From Saccharophagus sp. K07 (GTDB lineage: Bacteria; Pseudomonadota; Gammaproteobacteria; Pseudomonadales; Cellvibrionaceae), in NCBI RefSeq assembly GCF_014336955.1, contig NZ_QRAI01000002.1, positions 186,001 to 250,000 of the forward strand: 64,000 bases of DNA, read 5' to 3'. The notes under the pieces are model-generated. The model was not told where the DNA came from. It did no database searches and saw only the letters and a list, made by a program, of their open reading frames with translations. Within the stretch, counting starts at the first letter, position 1. The number at the start of each line of letters is the position of its first letter. Positions 50,799 through 60,109 of the stretch are shown here, piece by piece. The translations under genes and the position numbers were made by a program.

Positions 50799-53199
50799 AT
50801 GCGTACAAAAAAATTATTTATTCCCTTACTCTGCTGGGTAGCATCTCTCACCGGCTGCGGTGGCGGTGGCGAGGAAACTTCCAGCGGCTCATCATCGTCG
50901 AGCAGTTCAGCGAGCAGCGGTTCCGGCTCTCCGGTATCAAGTTTGGATAAATGGAATTTTATTCTGGGTATCAATGTGGGCGGAGGTTCGTACCGGGACA
51001 CCAAAGGCTTGACCTTCGAAGCGGACCAATATTTTTGGCGGCACCGCCCAGGTGGTGGCGAATCAAATTGCCGGAACGCAACAGCAGGCGCTGTTTCAGT
51101 CTGAACGCTGGGGCGATTTGAATTACGAAATTCCTATTGGCTCGGGGCGCTATAAAGTCAAATTAAAATTCGTCGAGATGTTCTGGGATGCCGATAATTC
51201 ACGCATTATCGATGTTGTCGTAGAAGGACAGACACTGGCGAAAAATCTGGATATTCATGCGCAAGCCGGCAAATTTTCCGCTTATGAGATTGAGTCGCCG
51301 GAAATTACTGTCAACGACGGTTCGCTTTCTATCAAAGTAACCGCGGGCAAAGACAACGGCACGCTTTCCGGTATCGAAATTTACGCCGACCGAGATAATG
51401 TGGTGGCGTTTTCCGACGGATCTGTCGCCAGCGGTGAAGGCATTTATAACGCCTCCTGTTCGCAGTGCCATGGCCCTTCCGGCGATGGCAATGGTATTTT
51501 TCCCTCGCTGATTAAATCCCAATGCAAAACCTGTGGCTCCGCAGCTGCGCTGATCAGCAAAATTTCCATGACCATGCCGGTCGCGGGAGATCGCTGCACC
51601 GGTGACTGCGCACGCAGTGTGGCTGGTTTTATTCTGTATGCCTTTAATGACGACGCGCCGGGCACCGCGGATTGCCAAGTGAAATCCTCTCCTGTGCGCC
51701 GTCTCACCCGCTTTGAATACAACAATACAGTGCTGCATTTGTTGGGTGATAACACGCGTCCCGGCAACGATTTGCCGAGTGAGGAAATCGGCAATGGTTT
51801 TGGCAACGATGCCAACTCCATGTCGGTATCCTCCTTCCTGGCAGAGCAATACAGCAAAGTGGCTGAGGGTATATCTGAACGCGTTATCAATAACCCATCC
51901 CAATGGCAGAGCTTGCATTCCTGTGTGCAGACAGTGCAGAGCAATAACCAACAATCCTGTGCGGATCAGATTATCGAGCGTTTATTGCCGCGCGCATTTC
52001 GCCGCGCCGTCAGTAGCACAGAGGTGCAAGCCTATAAAGATTTGCAGCGCAGCCTGATGCAAAACGGCAGCAATTTCAAAAAGTCCATAGCTGGTGTTAT
52101 TGAAGCGATTTTGCAAGCGCCGGATTTTCTCTACCGCGTGGAAAAAGGTGTGATGGTCGATGGCCGTCTGAAACCAACGGATTATGAAATGGCGTCGCGC
52201 TTGTCTTATTTCTTCTGGGGGAGCATGCCGGATGACGAACTGCTGCAGGCGGCGGCAAATGGCCAGCTTTCTACGCCCGCACAAGTAAAAGCACAGGCGG
52301 AACGTATGCTCGCCGATGAACGCAGTCGCAATATGATCCGCTATTTCTTCGATGCATATTTGCCAATTTCCTCGCTGAACCATCTGGAGCGCGATCCTGT
52401 TGCTTATCCAAATTTTAATGCGCTGATTGGTTCGTTAATGCGCGAAGAAACCCAGACATTTTTGGAACATCATATTTTTGCCGGCCCGGGTGATTGGGCC
52501 TCCGCATTGACCGCGCCCTACACCTTTATGAATGAAACCCTCGCCAAGTTCTACGGTATCAGCGGTGTCTACGGCGATGAATTTCAAGAAGTGCCGATGG
52601 ATACCAGTAAACGCCTGGGGGTGTTAACTCACGCGGGCATAATGGCGGGCACAACCCACTCCGGCCACACCAATCCAGTGGTGCGCGGCGCTTATGTGAT
52701 GAAAAAATTATTGTGCGTCAATATTCCGCTGCCCACTGGCGATATTCTCGAACAAATCAAACCACCAGATCCGAGTTCCGGTTTGACCGGGCGCGATCGC
52801 TACAGCCAACACTCGAAAGACCCTGTGTGCAAAACCTGCCACGAAAAAATGGATCCCGTCGGTTTGGTATTCGAGAATTTCGACCCGGTTGGTCTCTTCC
52901 GCACGCACGAAAATAATGTATTGATCGATGCGAGCGGTGAACTTCCGGGAACCGGTATTCGCGTGAGCAACGCGGTGGAATTGGTACAGGCCATTGCCGA
53001 CGATCCGCGCACTCATCAGTGTTTTGCCTATAACTGGGCGAATTTTGCCTATGGCAAAACCATAGGTGCGAGTGAGTCCTGCATTAAAGAAGAAGTGACG
53101 ACCAGATTTGCAGAAAAAGGCTACGACATTCGCACTTTGCTTGTGGATCTGACCCAAACTGATGCGTTTCTGCATTTACCTTCTGATCACCGGCAATAA
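50799..53199 (+). CDS. Malectin plus cytochrome c / DUF1592-type lipoprotein, split by frameshift
   Basis: If one T in the run at 51032-51036 is removed, a 799-residue lipoprotein results (lipobox LTGC). It has a short Ser linker, a malectin-like domain (about 55-200), a cytochrome c motif CSQCH (C220-H224), then the DUF1587 (RLTRFEYNNTVLHLLGD), DUF1592/1595 (PRAFRRAVS), DUF1588 (RLGVLTHAGIMAGTTHSGHT) and DUF1585 (LLVDLTQTDAF) modules. A second CxxCH, CKTCH (C677-H681), sits in CKTCHEKMDP. As sequenced the frame stops at 51104 and restarts at 51052. Electron transfer at a polysaccharide surface is likely; the role is unknown. Confidence 0.85.
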
Positions 53200-53217
53200 C
53201 GAGTTCTGGGAGCTGCT

Positions 53218-54588
53218 ATGAAAAAGAAACTCAACTTAACCCGTCGCTCGGTTTTACGTGGTGCAGGTACCATCGCTATTGCTCTGCCGTGGCTGGAAAT
53301 CATGGCGCCCACCAGGGCTTATTCGCAGCAATACAATCTCGCCAAACGGTTTTTGACGGTGTACACCCCCGGCGGCACAGTGCGGGATAAATGGGCGAGT
53401 TCCGGATCGGAATTTAATTTTAATTTCGGTCCGATTTTGCAGCCGCTAAATTCATTGAAAAGCAAAATATTGATTCCCCACGGACTCGATATGAAAAGCG
53501 CCATAGGCGAACAGCATCAAGGCGGCATAATCGCGCTCTTGACCGGTACACCACAAAATGCGGCGCGCAATGATTATTCGGGTGGTCCTTCTCTCGATCA
53601 GGTTATTGCCAATCGCATCGGCGGCGATACACCGTTAAAAAGTTTGCAGGTTGCCATTCGCTGGGCCACGGGAAAGTCCCACGGTTTATTGCATCCCATT
53701 AATGCGCTGAATTTCGAAGATAACGGCCGTTTTAATCCCATTCCGCCGCGCCTGGATCCGCAACAAATCTGGAATGATTTATTCGGCCAACTGGATAATA
53801 CGGATCCCGAAGCCTTGGCGTTGCTCACCCGCCGCAAATCGGTATTGGATTTTGTCGGCAAACGTTATCAAACCTTGGCGCAACAATTGGGCATGGCGGA
53901 CCGTGCGCGTCTGGAACAACACCTGACCAAAATTCGTGAAATTGAAAACGCGTTGCAAAACGAAGTGGTCGTCGGTGGCGCCTGTGTTAAACCGACGCGG
54001 GTGGATACGTCGGATTACAATCCCAAATCCGGTCTTAATTCATCGGATACCGGTAGCATCAAGGACAACCGCACCGATGCTGCCATTCCCAAAGTCGGTA
54101 AGTTGATGATGGATATGATTGTGATGGCGATGGCTTGCGATATTACCCGCGTTGCGTCGCTGCAATGGACGGATACGGAAGCTAAACACACCTTCCCCTG
54201 GCTGAATTTGTCCGACCACCATCACTACTACCAACACGATGGCGGCTTCCGCCCGAATGAATGCCAAAAAATCTACACCTGGTACGCGGAGCAACACGCG
54301 TATCTGTTGCAGCGAATGGCAGAGGTGGATATGGGCGGGCACAGCTTACTCGATGAAAGTGTGGTTTTTATAGGTTCGGAAATATCGGATCCACCCACTC
54401 ACGATAAGAAAAATATGCCGTTTCTGCTGGCGGGAAATGGTGGTGGATTGCGCACAGGCCGTATGCTGAATTTCAATGGCCGCAGCCACAACGATTTGCT
54501 GAGCGGAATTCTCAATTTATTTGGAGCCAGCGCCAATTCATTTGGCGATCCCAGATTTTCCACCGGCGCTATCACCAACCTCGCTTGA
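53218..54588 (+). CDS. DUF1552 protein with Tat signal
   Basis: This 456-residue protein begins with a twin-arginine signal (LTRRSVLRGAGTIAIALPWLE), so it is exported folded, perhaps with a cofactor. The body matches DUF1552 (RFLTVYTPGGTVRDKW, LDQVIANRIGG, and VFIGSEISDPPTHDKKNMPF near the end), a family nearly always encoded beside DUF1592-type cytochromes. It starts 18 bp after that gene, with GGAG ahead of the ATG. The two probably form an unknown periplasmic redox pair. The terminator hairpin overlaps its stop codon. Confidence 0.92.
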   Translation: MKKKLNLTRRSVLRGAGTIAIALPWLEIMAPTRAYSQQYNLAKRFLTVYTPGGTVRDKWASSGSEFNFNFGPILQPLNSLKSKILIPHGLDMKSAIGEQHQGGIIALLTGTPQNAARNDYSGGPSLDQVIANRIGGDTPLKSLQVAIRWATGKSHGLLHPINALNFEDNGRFNPIPPRLDPQQIWNDLFGQLDNTDPEALALLTRRKSVLDFVGKRYQTLAQQLGMADRARLEQHLTKIREIENALQNEVVVGGACVKPTRVDTSDYNPKSGLNSSDTGSIKDNRTDAAIPKVGKLMMDMIVMAMACDITRVASLQWTDTEAKHTFPWLNLSDHHHYYQHDGGFRPNECQKIYTWYAEQHAYLLQRMAEVDMGGHSLLDESVVFIGSEISDPPTHDKKNMPFLLAGNGGGLRTGRMLNFNGRSHNDLLSGILNLFGASANSFGDPRFSTGAITNLA

Positions 54589-54606
54589 GGTTGGTGCGGT
54601 TTTTTT
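54573..54606 (+). terminator. Terminator overlapping the DUF1552 stop
   Basis: CACCAACCTC and GAGGTTGGTG pair around GCTT, followed by CGG and seven T. The TGA stop of the DUF1552 gene (54586-54588) lies within this hairpin. Confidence 0.92.
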
Positions 54607-54652
54607 GCACCCATCTAAAAAATCAGCTGAGCGCAGGTATTTGGGATAGTTT

Positions 54653-55000
54653 TTAATATTCCGTATATTTGCGCGAACTCCCGCGCACTTTTTCGACGGG
54701 ATATTTCTCTTCGTTCTTCTTGGTTTTCTGCTCAACCGCCTGGCCTATGTCAACCTTGAGACGGTCGGCTAGGCGGATCAGATAGAGTTGCACATCGGCG
54801 ATTTCATCGGCAATGGCGGCGAGGCGTTCAGGCTCGGGATTGTGCGATTGCTCTTCCGTCTGCCATTGAAAATGCTCCAGCAGTTCCGCCACTTCCACCG
54901 ATAACGCCATGGCGAGATTTTTGGGCGAATGAAACTGCGTCCACTCGCGCTTTTCAGCAAAGTCCCGTAGATAGTCCCGCCACTTATTTAAATCATTCAT
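54653..55000 (-). CDS. MazG-like nucleotide pyrophosphohydrolase
   Basis: This 115-residue protein belongs to the all-alpha NTP pyrophosphatase family (MazG / RS21-C6 type). It has the metal-binding EVAELLEHF and DEIADVQLYLIRLAD motifs (E-x-x-E and E-x-x-D helices), and WTQFHSPKNLAMALSVE at the front. It probably hydrolyses non-canonical dNTPs, as in dCTPase. ATG 55000 opens the family N-terminus. It begins 7 bp after the upstream lipoprotein stop and may be part of the purD operon end. Confidence 0.9.
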   Translation of the reverse strand: MNDLNKWRDYLRDFAEKREWTQFHSPKNLAMALSVEVAELLEHFQWQTEEQSHNPEPERLAAIADEIADVQLYLIRLADRLKVDIGQAVEQKTKKNEEKYPVEKVRGSSRKYTEY

Positions 55001-55007
55001 AAAGTTT

Positions 55008-55427
55008 TTACCGACGCTTCTTGCTCTTTGTGTCCGTTTTGCATTCCGGGTCGTCGTAGTTGCCGTAAGAGCCAAAGGCGATGGGCACGTCCGTATGACG
55101 TTGCGCAAGGCCAATCACTTCTGCGGCTTTTTCATTGCTGAGGCATTTGTGCGTCGCAACTGTCAATGCGGGTTGCTGATAGCCGGACAGGAATTTGTCC
55201 AACTCAGCGATATTCTTGAAGGCCACGCCGTTAACCTTGATGGTGTCTGGGCCGACCACGATATTGAAGAGGTCTTTTTTGATGGTGCCCGCGGTGGCGG
55301 GCTGGGTGACACTGGCGTCGCCGCGCAGACGAATCGACTGCGGCTCCGGTTTTACAGTTTTTTGGGCGCACCCCACCAGGAGGGCGCCGAGTAAAAAAGT
55401 GCAGGCGAACGACAGTGCTGTCGGCAT
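55008..55427 (-). CDS. Small lipoprotein with ExbD-like domain
   Basis: This 139-residue protein has a lipoprotein signal (LVGC) and a C-terminal domain that resembles the periplasmic part of ExbD/TolR: IVVGPDTIKVNGVAFKNIAE, then LTVATHKCLSNEKAAEVIGLAQ. It ends with a basic tail. AGGAG precedes ATG 55427. It lies 7 bp after purD on the same strand. ExbD similarity is from pattern only; the protein lacks an ExbD-style membrane anchor. Function unknown. Confidence 0.65.
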   Translation of the reverse strand: MPTALSFACTFLLGALLVGCAQKTVKPEPQSIRLRGDASVTQPATAGTIKKDLFNIVVGPDTIKVNGVAFKNIAELDKFLSGYQQPALTVATHKCLSNEKAAEVIGLAQRHTDVPIAFGSYGNYDDPECKTDTKSKKRR

Positions 55428-55434
55428 AGGTCTC

Positions 55435-56736
55435 CTAATTGGCTTGCTCGCGATCAATGGCTCGGTAGGCTATATCGTTGCGCATATAGACACCGTCCCA
55501 TTGAATGGTTCGCGCCAGGGCGTAGGCTTTTTGTTGCGCGTCGGTCACGCTGTTGCCCAAGGCGGTCGCGCACAGCACGCGGCCGCCATTGGTGACCACT
55601 TGGCCATCTTTGACCTTGGTGCCCGCGTGAAAGACCTTGCCGTCGAGTTCGCTGGAAAGCGCAGCGGCTTTATCCAGTCCACTGATCGGCGCGCCTTTGG
55701 CGTAGTCGCCGGGATAACCGCCGGCGGCCAGTACAACACCCACTGCGGGACGTGGATCCCATTCGGTTTTGCAGCGATCGAGGGTGCCGTCGAGGGCGGC
55801 GGCGCACAGGGTCACCAAATCCGATTGCAAGCGCATCATGATCGGTTGGGTTTCCGGATCGCCAAAGCGGCAGTTGTATTCAATCACCTTGGGTGCGCCG
55901 CTGGCGTCGATCATCAAGCCAGCGTAGAGGAAGCCGACGTAGGAATTGCCTTCCGCCGCCATGCCGCGAATGGTCGGCATAATCACTTCGTCCATTACGC
56001 GCTGGTAAACCGTGTCTGTCACAACAGGCGCTGGAGAGTAGGCGCCCATACCGCCGGTGTTGGGGCCGGTGTCGCCGTCGCCAACGCGCTTGTGATCCTG
56101 GCTGGTTGCCATGGGCAGAACGCTTTTGCCATCGGCGATCACGATAAAGCTGGCTTCTTCACCGCTGAGAAACTCTTCGATCACTACGCGGCAACCCGCG
56201 TCGCCAAAGGCGTTGCCGGACAGCATATCGCGCACGGCTTCTTCTGCCTGTTCCAGGGTTTCCGCGACTATCACGCCTTTACCTGCAGCGAGACCATCGG
56301 CTTTCACCACTATAGGCGCACCTTTCTCGCGCAGATAGGCGAGAGCTGGTTCGACTTCGGTGAAGTTCTGATAGGCCGCCGTGGGGATGTTATGGCGGGC
56401 GAGAAAATCTTTGGTAAAGGCTTTGGAGCCTTCCAGCTGCGCGGCGCCTTTGGTGGGGCCGAAGCAGGGCAGGCCGCGCTCTTGGAAGTAGTCGACTATA
56501 CCTGCCACCAGCGGCGCTTCCGGGCCGACGATGGTCAAGGCAACGCCGTTATTGACGGCGAAATCGGCCAGGGCCGCAAAGTCCAGAACGTCGATATTGA
56601 CGTTCTGCAGTTTGTCGTCCGTCGCGGTGCCGGCATTGCCGGGTGCGACAAACACAGTATTCACATCTGGATTTTGCGCCGCTTTCCAGGCCAGAGCATG
56701 TTCGCGTCCGCCGCTGCCGACGATCAGGATATTCAT
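55435..56736 (-). CDS. purD: Phosphoribosylamine-glycine ligase
   Basis: This 433-residue ATP-grasp enzyme makes glycinamide ribonucleotide, the second step of purine synthesis. It has NILIVGSGGREHALAWKA, VVKADGLAAGKGVIVA (ATP-binding), GPNTGGMGAYSPAP and EYNCRFGDPETQ (metal/substrate). AAGGAG precedes ATG 56736. It follows purH by 16 bp on the same strand, as in Pseudomonas, and the two are surely co-transcribed. Confidence 0.97.
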   Translation of the reverse strand: MNILIVGSGGREHALAWKAAQNPDVNTVFVAPGNAGTATDDKLQNVNIDVLDFAALADFAVNNGVALTIVGPEAPLVAGIVDYFQERGLPCFGPTKGAAQLEGSKAFTKDFLARHNIPTAAYQNFTEVEPALAYLREKGAPIVVKADGLAAGKGVIVAETLEQAEEAVRDMLSGNAFGDAGCRVVIEEFLSGEEASFIVIADGKSVLPMATSQDHKRVGDGDTGPNTGGMGAYSPAPVVTDTVYQRVMDEVIMPTIRGMAAEGNSYVGFLYAGLMIDASGAPKVIEYNCRFGDPETQPIMMRLQSDLVTLCAAALDGTLDRCKTEWDPRPAVGVVLAAGGYPGDYAKGAPISGLDKAAALSSELDGKVFHAGTKVKDGQVVTNGGRVLCATALGNSVTDAQQKAYALARTIQWDGVYMRNDIAYRAIDREQAN

Positions 56737-56752
56737 CGAAAAAACTCCTTTA

Positions 56753-58330
56753 TCAGTGGCGGAAGTGACGCATACGGGTGAAGACCATCGCCATGCCGTG
56801 TTCGTCGGCAGCGGCAATCACTTCTTCGTCGCGCACAGAACCGCCGGGCTGAATGACCGCAGCGATGCCCACAGCAGCGGCATTGTCGATACCGTCGCGG
56901 AAAGGGAAGAAAGCATCAGAGGCCATAACGGAACCTTTGACTTTCAAGCCAGCGTGTTCGGCTTTGATGGCGGCGATACGGGCGGAGTTGACGCGGCTCA
57001 TCTGGCCGGCGCCCACGCCTATGGTCTGACGACCGCTGGCGTACACGATCGCGTTGGATTTGACCATCTTTGCCACTTTCCAGGCGAACAACAGATCCTG
57101 CAGTTCTTCTTCGGTAGGCGCGCGTTTGGTGACCACTTCCAGATCGTCCAGAGTGACCATGCCCAGGTCGCGATCTTGCACCAGCAAGCCGCCAGTGACG
57201 CGTTTGTAATCCAGTCCGGGCAGGGATTTTTCGCCCCACTGGCCGCACTGCAACAGACGCACGTTTTTCTTTTCACTGACCACAGCGCTGGCTTCCGCGC
57301 TGACGCTGGGCGCAATGATCACTTCGACGAATTGTTTGTCGACAATCGCTTTAGCGGTGCGGGCGTCGAGTTCGCGGTTGAAGGCGATGATGCCGCCGAA
57401 GGCGGATTCGGGGTCAGTGGCGAAAGCTTTTTCGTAAGCGGCGAGGATGTCGTTTGCTTCCGCAACACCGCAAGGGTTGGCGTGTTTGACGATCACGCAC
57501 GCAGGATTCTGGAACAACTTGACGGTTTCCAGCGCCGCGTCAGTGTCAGCCACGTTGTTGAAGGACAACTCTTTACCTTGTAGCTGTTGTGCAGAGGCAA
57601 CACTGGCTTCATTCAAATTGGCTTCGCGATAGAACGCCGCTTTCTGATGCGGGTTCTCGCCGTAGCGCATTTCCTGCACTTTGATGAATTGTGTATTGAA
57701 GGTGCGCGGGAAATTCTCGGAGCCAGGAGCGACCAGGCGGCCAAAGTAATTGGCGATGGCACCGTCGTAGGCTGCAGTGTGTTCGTAAGCGGCGATGGCC
57801 AGGTCAAAGCGGGTAGCCAGGCTCAATTGGCCGTTGTTGGCTTGCAGCTCTTGCAGAATGGCCGGATAGCGCGCCGGGCTGACCACGATGGCCACGTGAG
57901 CATGGTTTTTCGCTGCCGCGCGCACCATGGTAGGTCCGCCGATATCGATGTTTTCAACAGCGTCTTCCAGCGAGCAGTCCGGCTTGGCCACGGTCTTTTC
58001 AAACGGGTACAGGTTCACCACAACCAGATCGATCGGCTGAATGCCGTGCTCCTGCATCACCGCATCATCTTGGCCGCGGCGCGCGAGAATGCCACCGTGT
58101 ACTTTGGGATGCAGGGTTTTCACCCGTCCGTCCATCATTTCGGGAAAGCCGGTGTAATCGGCGATTTCTGTGGCAGGAATCTGGTTTTCCACCAGGAGTT
58201 TGTAGGTGCCGCCAGTGGAGAGCAGCTCAACACCCTGGGCCTGCAGAGCGCGGGCGAAGTCGACTATGCCAGTTTTATCGGAGACGCTGATGAGGGCGCG
58301 TTTTATGGAAACGAGATTGGGGCCGGTCAT
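56753..58330 (-). CDS. purH: Bifunctional AICAR transformylase / IMP cyclohydrolase
   Basis: This 525-residue enzyme performs the last two steps of IMP synthesis. The N-terminal cyclohydrolase ([48 protein letters not shown]) is followed by the transformylase ([39 protein letters not shown]). ATG 58330 follows AGGA. It is the first gene of the purHD unit, downstream of fis on the same strand after 226 bp. Confidence 0.97.
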   Translation of the reverse strand: MTGPNLVSIKRALISVSDKTGIVDFARALQAQGVELLSTGGTYKLLVENQIPATEIADYTGFPEMMDGRVKTLHPKVHGGILARRGQDDAVMQEHGIQPIDLVVVNLYPFEKTVAKPDCSLEDAVENIDIGGPTMVRAAAKNHAHVAIVVSPARYPAILQELQANNGQLSLATRFDLAIAAYEHTAAYDGAIANYFGRLVAPGSENFPRTFNTQFIKVQEMRYGENPHQKAAFYREANLNEASVASAQQLQGKELSFNNVADTDAALETVKLFQNPACVIVKHANPCGVAEANDILAAYEKAFATDPESAFGGIIAFNRELDARTAKAIVDKQFVEVIIAPSVSAEASAVVSEKKNVRLLQCGQWGEKSLPGLDYKRVTGGLLVQDRDLGMVTLDDLEVVTKRAPTEEELQDLLFAWKVAKMVKSNAIVYASGRQTIGVGAGQMSRVNSARIAAIKAEHAGLKVKGSVMASDAFFPFRDGIDNAAAVGIAAVIQPGGSVRDEEVIAAADEHGMAMVFTRMRHFRH

Positions 58331-58460
58331 GGTATTTCCTGTTGGATCCGACGCGGCGAAAAACATATACGCCACGCAAAGCGGGTGCTGAGCGCGAATC
58401 GCGTCGGGGATATCAATCAAATAAAAAGGTTGGAATTGAAGCTCTTGGCTTCGTCGTGCG

Positions 58461-58483
58461 GAAAATCCCGCTTAGTGCGGGCG
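58461..58483 (-). terminator. Possible terminator between fis and purH (minus strand)
   Basis: On the minus strand CCCGC and GCGGG pair with an ACTAA loop, followed by ATTTT. The T-run is short, so it may be weak and allow read-through from fis to purH. Confidence 0.5.
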
Positions 58484-58556
58484 GCAGATACATGATCGCC
58501 GCCGCCGAGTGTTTCAGTAACCGTAAAACCTGTGGGTCACTGTAAAACTGTTTCGC

Positions 58557-58865
58557 TTACAGCAAACCGTATTGCTTGAGCTTCTTGCGCAGTGTTCCGC
58601 GGTTCAGGCCGAGCACTTGTGCGGCTTTGGTTTGGTTGTGGCGAGTGTACTTCATCACAACTTCCAGCAACGGAGTTTCGACTTCTGACATCACCATTTC
58701 GTATACGTCGGTGACATCCTGGCCTTCCAGGTGTTGGAAATAGTTGTTCACGGCAATTTCCACGCTGTCGCGCAAGGACGGCCGCTGGCTAGCGGTGTAG
58801 CCTTCACTGGTCTTGCCAGTCAGATCGACGGTCCGTTCGGAGATCAAGGTTTCTGCGGTGTTCAT
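58557..58865 (-). CDS. fis: Fis-type nucleoid-associated DNA-binding protein
   Basis: This 102-residue protein matches Fis: the C-terminal helix-turn-helix region [20 protein letters not shown], then [11 protein letters not shown], with the NYFQHLEG dimer core upstream. It bends DNA and regulates rRNA, growth-phase genes and recombination. It overlaps dusB by ATGA, the conserved dusB-fis arrangement of gammaproteobacteria. Confidence 0.97.
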   Translation of the reverse strand: MNTAETLISERTVDLTGKTSEGYTASQRPSLRDSVEIAVNNYFQHLEGQDVTDVYEMVMSEVETPLLEVVMKYTRHNQTKAAQVLGLNRGTLRKKLKQYGLL

Positions 58866-59875
58866 GCTGCTTGGTCCTCTAGTTGATTCAGCCGGTCGAA
58901 CAGATGTCGGACGGCATTTCGTTGTTCTTCTGGAGTGTTAAGAGAATTGAAATTTTGACGCCACACTTCTGCCTCTGAGACTGTGGAAAAGTAACCGCGA
59001 AGCGGTTTTTCCAGATAAGAGGCCATATGTTTACGGGCGATGCGACAGCCCATAAATGCGCCATAACAGTCGTAAAGCCCATCGAGGTGGTCGTGAAGAA
59101 CCGTCTCGATCTCGCACAGCGTCGGCGGGGGCAACACAGTGCCATCGGCCAAATAAGCGTTGATTTCGCGGAAAAGCCAGGGATTGCCCTGGGCGGCGCG
59201 ACCTATCATAACGGCCTTGGCACCGGTATGCAGTAACACTGCGCGGGCTTTGTGAGGTGAATCTATGTCGCCATTGGCGATAACCGGAATGCTCAGATCT
59301 GCGGCGACGGCGGCAATGGTGTCGTACTCTGCGGAGCCATTGAAGCGGCAGGCGCGGGTGCGACCGTGAATGGTCAAGGCCACAATGCCGCTGTCTTCTG
59401 CGATCCGGCCGATAGTGCGGGCATTGCGATTGTCGCTGTCCCAGCCGGTGCGAATCTTGAGCGTTACGGGCACATCCACAGCATTGACTACCGCGGCCAG
59501 AATGTCCGCTACCAGAACCTCATCCCGCAAAAGCGCTGAGCCAGCCGCTTTGTTGCAAACCTTTTTGGCAGGGCAACCCATATTGATGTCGACGATTTGC
59601 GCACCGGCATCAACGCATGCGCGCGCGGCGTCAGCCATTTGCGCAGGTTCGCTGCCAGCAATTTGCATGGATCGGGGACCGGCGGTGTCGCCCCACAACA
59701 GACGGGTGCGGCTTTGACGGGTGTTCCACAGACGAGTATCGGCGCTGATCATTTCGTTGACCACCAGTCCGGCTCCCAAACGGGCGCACAGGGACCGAAA
59801 CGGCAGGTCCGACACACCGGCCATTGGTGCCAGTACGGTCTGGCTGCCAATTTGATAGGGTCCGATTCGGAACAA
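58862..59875 (-). CDS. dusB: tRNA-dihydrouridine synthase B
   Basis: This 337-residue FMN enzyme reduces uridine in the tRNA D-loop. It has [13 protein letters not shown], the active-site Cys in [27 protein letters not shown], and [10 protein letters not shown] with [11 protein letters not shown]. It is the first gene of the dusB-fis operon, an arrangement seen throughout the group. The ATG at 59875 opens at the family N-terminus. Confidence 0.97.
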   Translation of the reverse strand: MFRIGPYQIGSQTVLAPMAGVSDLPFRSLCARLGAGLVVNEMISADTRLWNTRQSRTRLLWGDTAGPRSMQIAGSEPAQMADAARACVDAGAQIVDINMGCPAKKVCNKAAGSALLRDEVLVADILAAVVNAVDVPVTLKIRTGWDSDNRNARTIGRIAEDSGIVALTIHGRTRACRFNGSAEYDTIAAVAADLSIPVIANGDIDSPHKARAVLLHTGAKAVMIGRAAQGNPWLFREINAYLADGTVLPPPTLCEIETVLHDHLDGLYDCYGAFMGCRIARKHMASYLEKPLRGYFSTVSEAEVWRQNFNSLNTPEEQRNAVRHLFDRLNQLEDQAA

Positions 59876-60109
59876 CTGCTTTCCCCCGAAAGGCGTTAGC
59901 GCCTAAGGTCGTTAGTGAGATCTGGCACAGTAGTCAACAGAGTCTGTGCTTCGGTTAATGCTGGTTTCACCAATGGTGGAGCCGGCCGGGAGGGCCGGAA
60001 AGGGGCGGTATCATAACGCTAAGAAATGGCTTTGGGAACGCACATTTTAATCAGATTGATCAAAAAATAGCTTGTTATCACAATCATCTAAGGCCGATTA
60101 AAAAATTTA
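59876..60109. promoter_or_regulatory. Promoter region of the dusB-fis operon
   Basis: This 234-bp gap between the DUF3426 gene and dusB is AT-rich at 60030-60115. It should contain the dusB-fis promoter and possibly Fis autoregulatory sites, but I cannot assign a -35/-10 pair with confidence. Confidence 0.4.

Noticed and set aside
55195-56781. Long plus-strand open frame of about 528 codons
   Set aside because: It lies opposite purD and the lipoprotein gene, whose motifs are unmistakable; the long frame is a by-product of GC-rich codon use.
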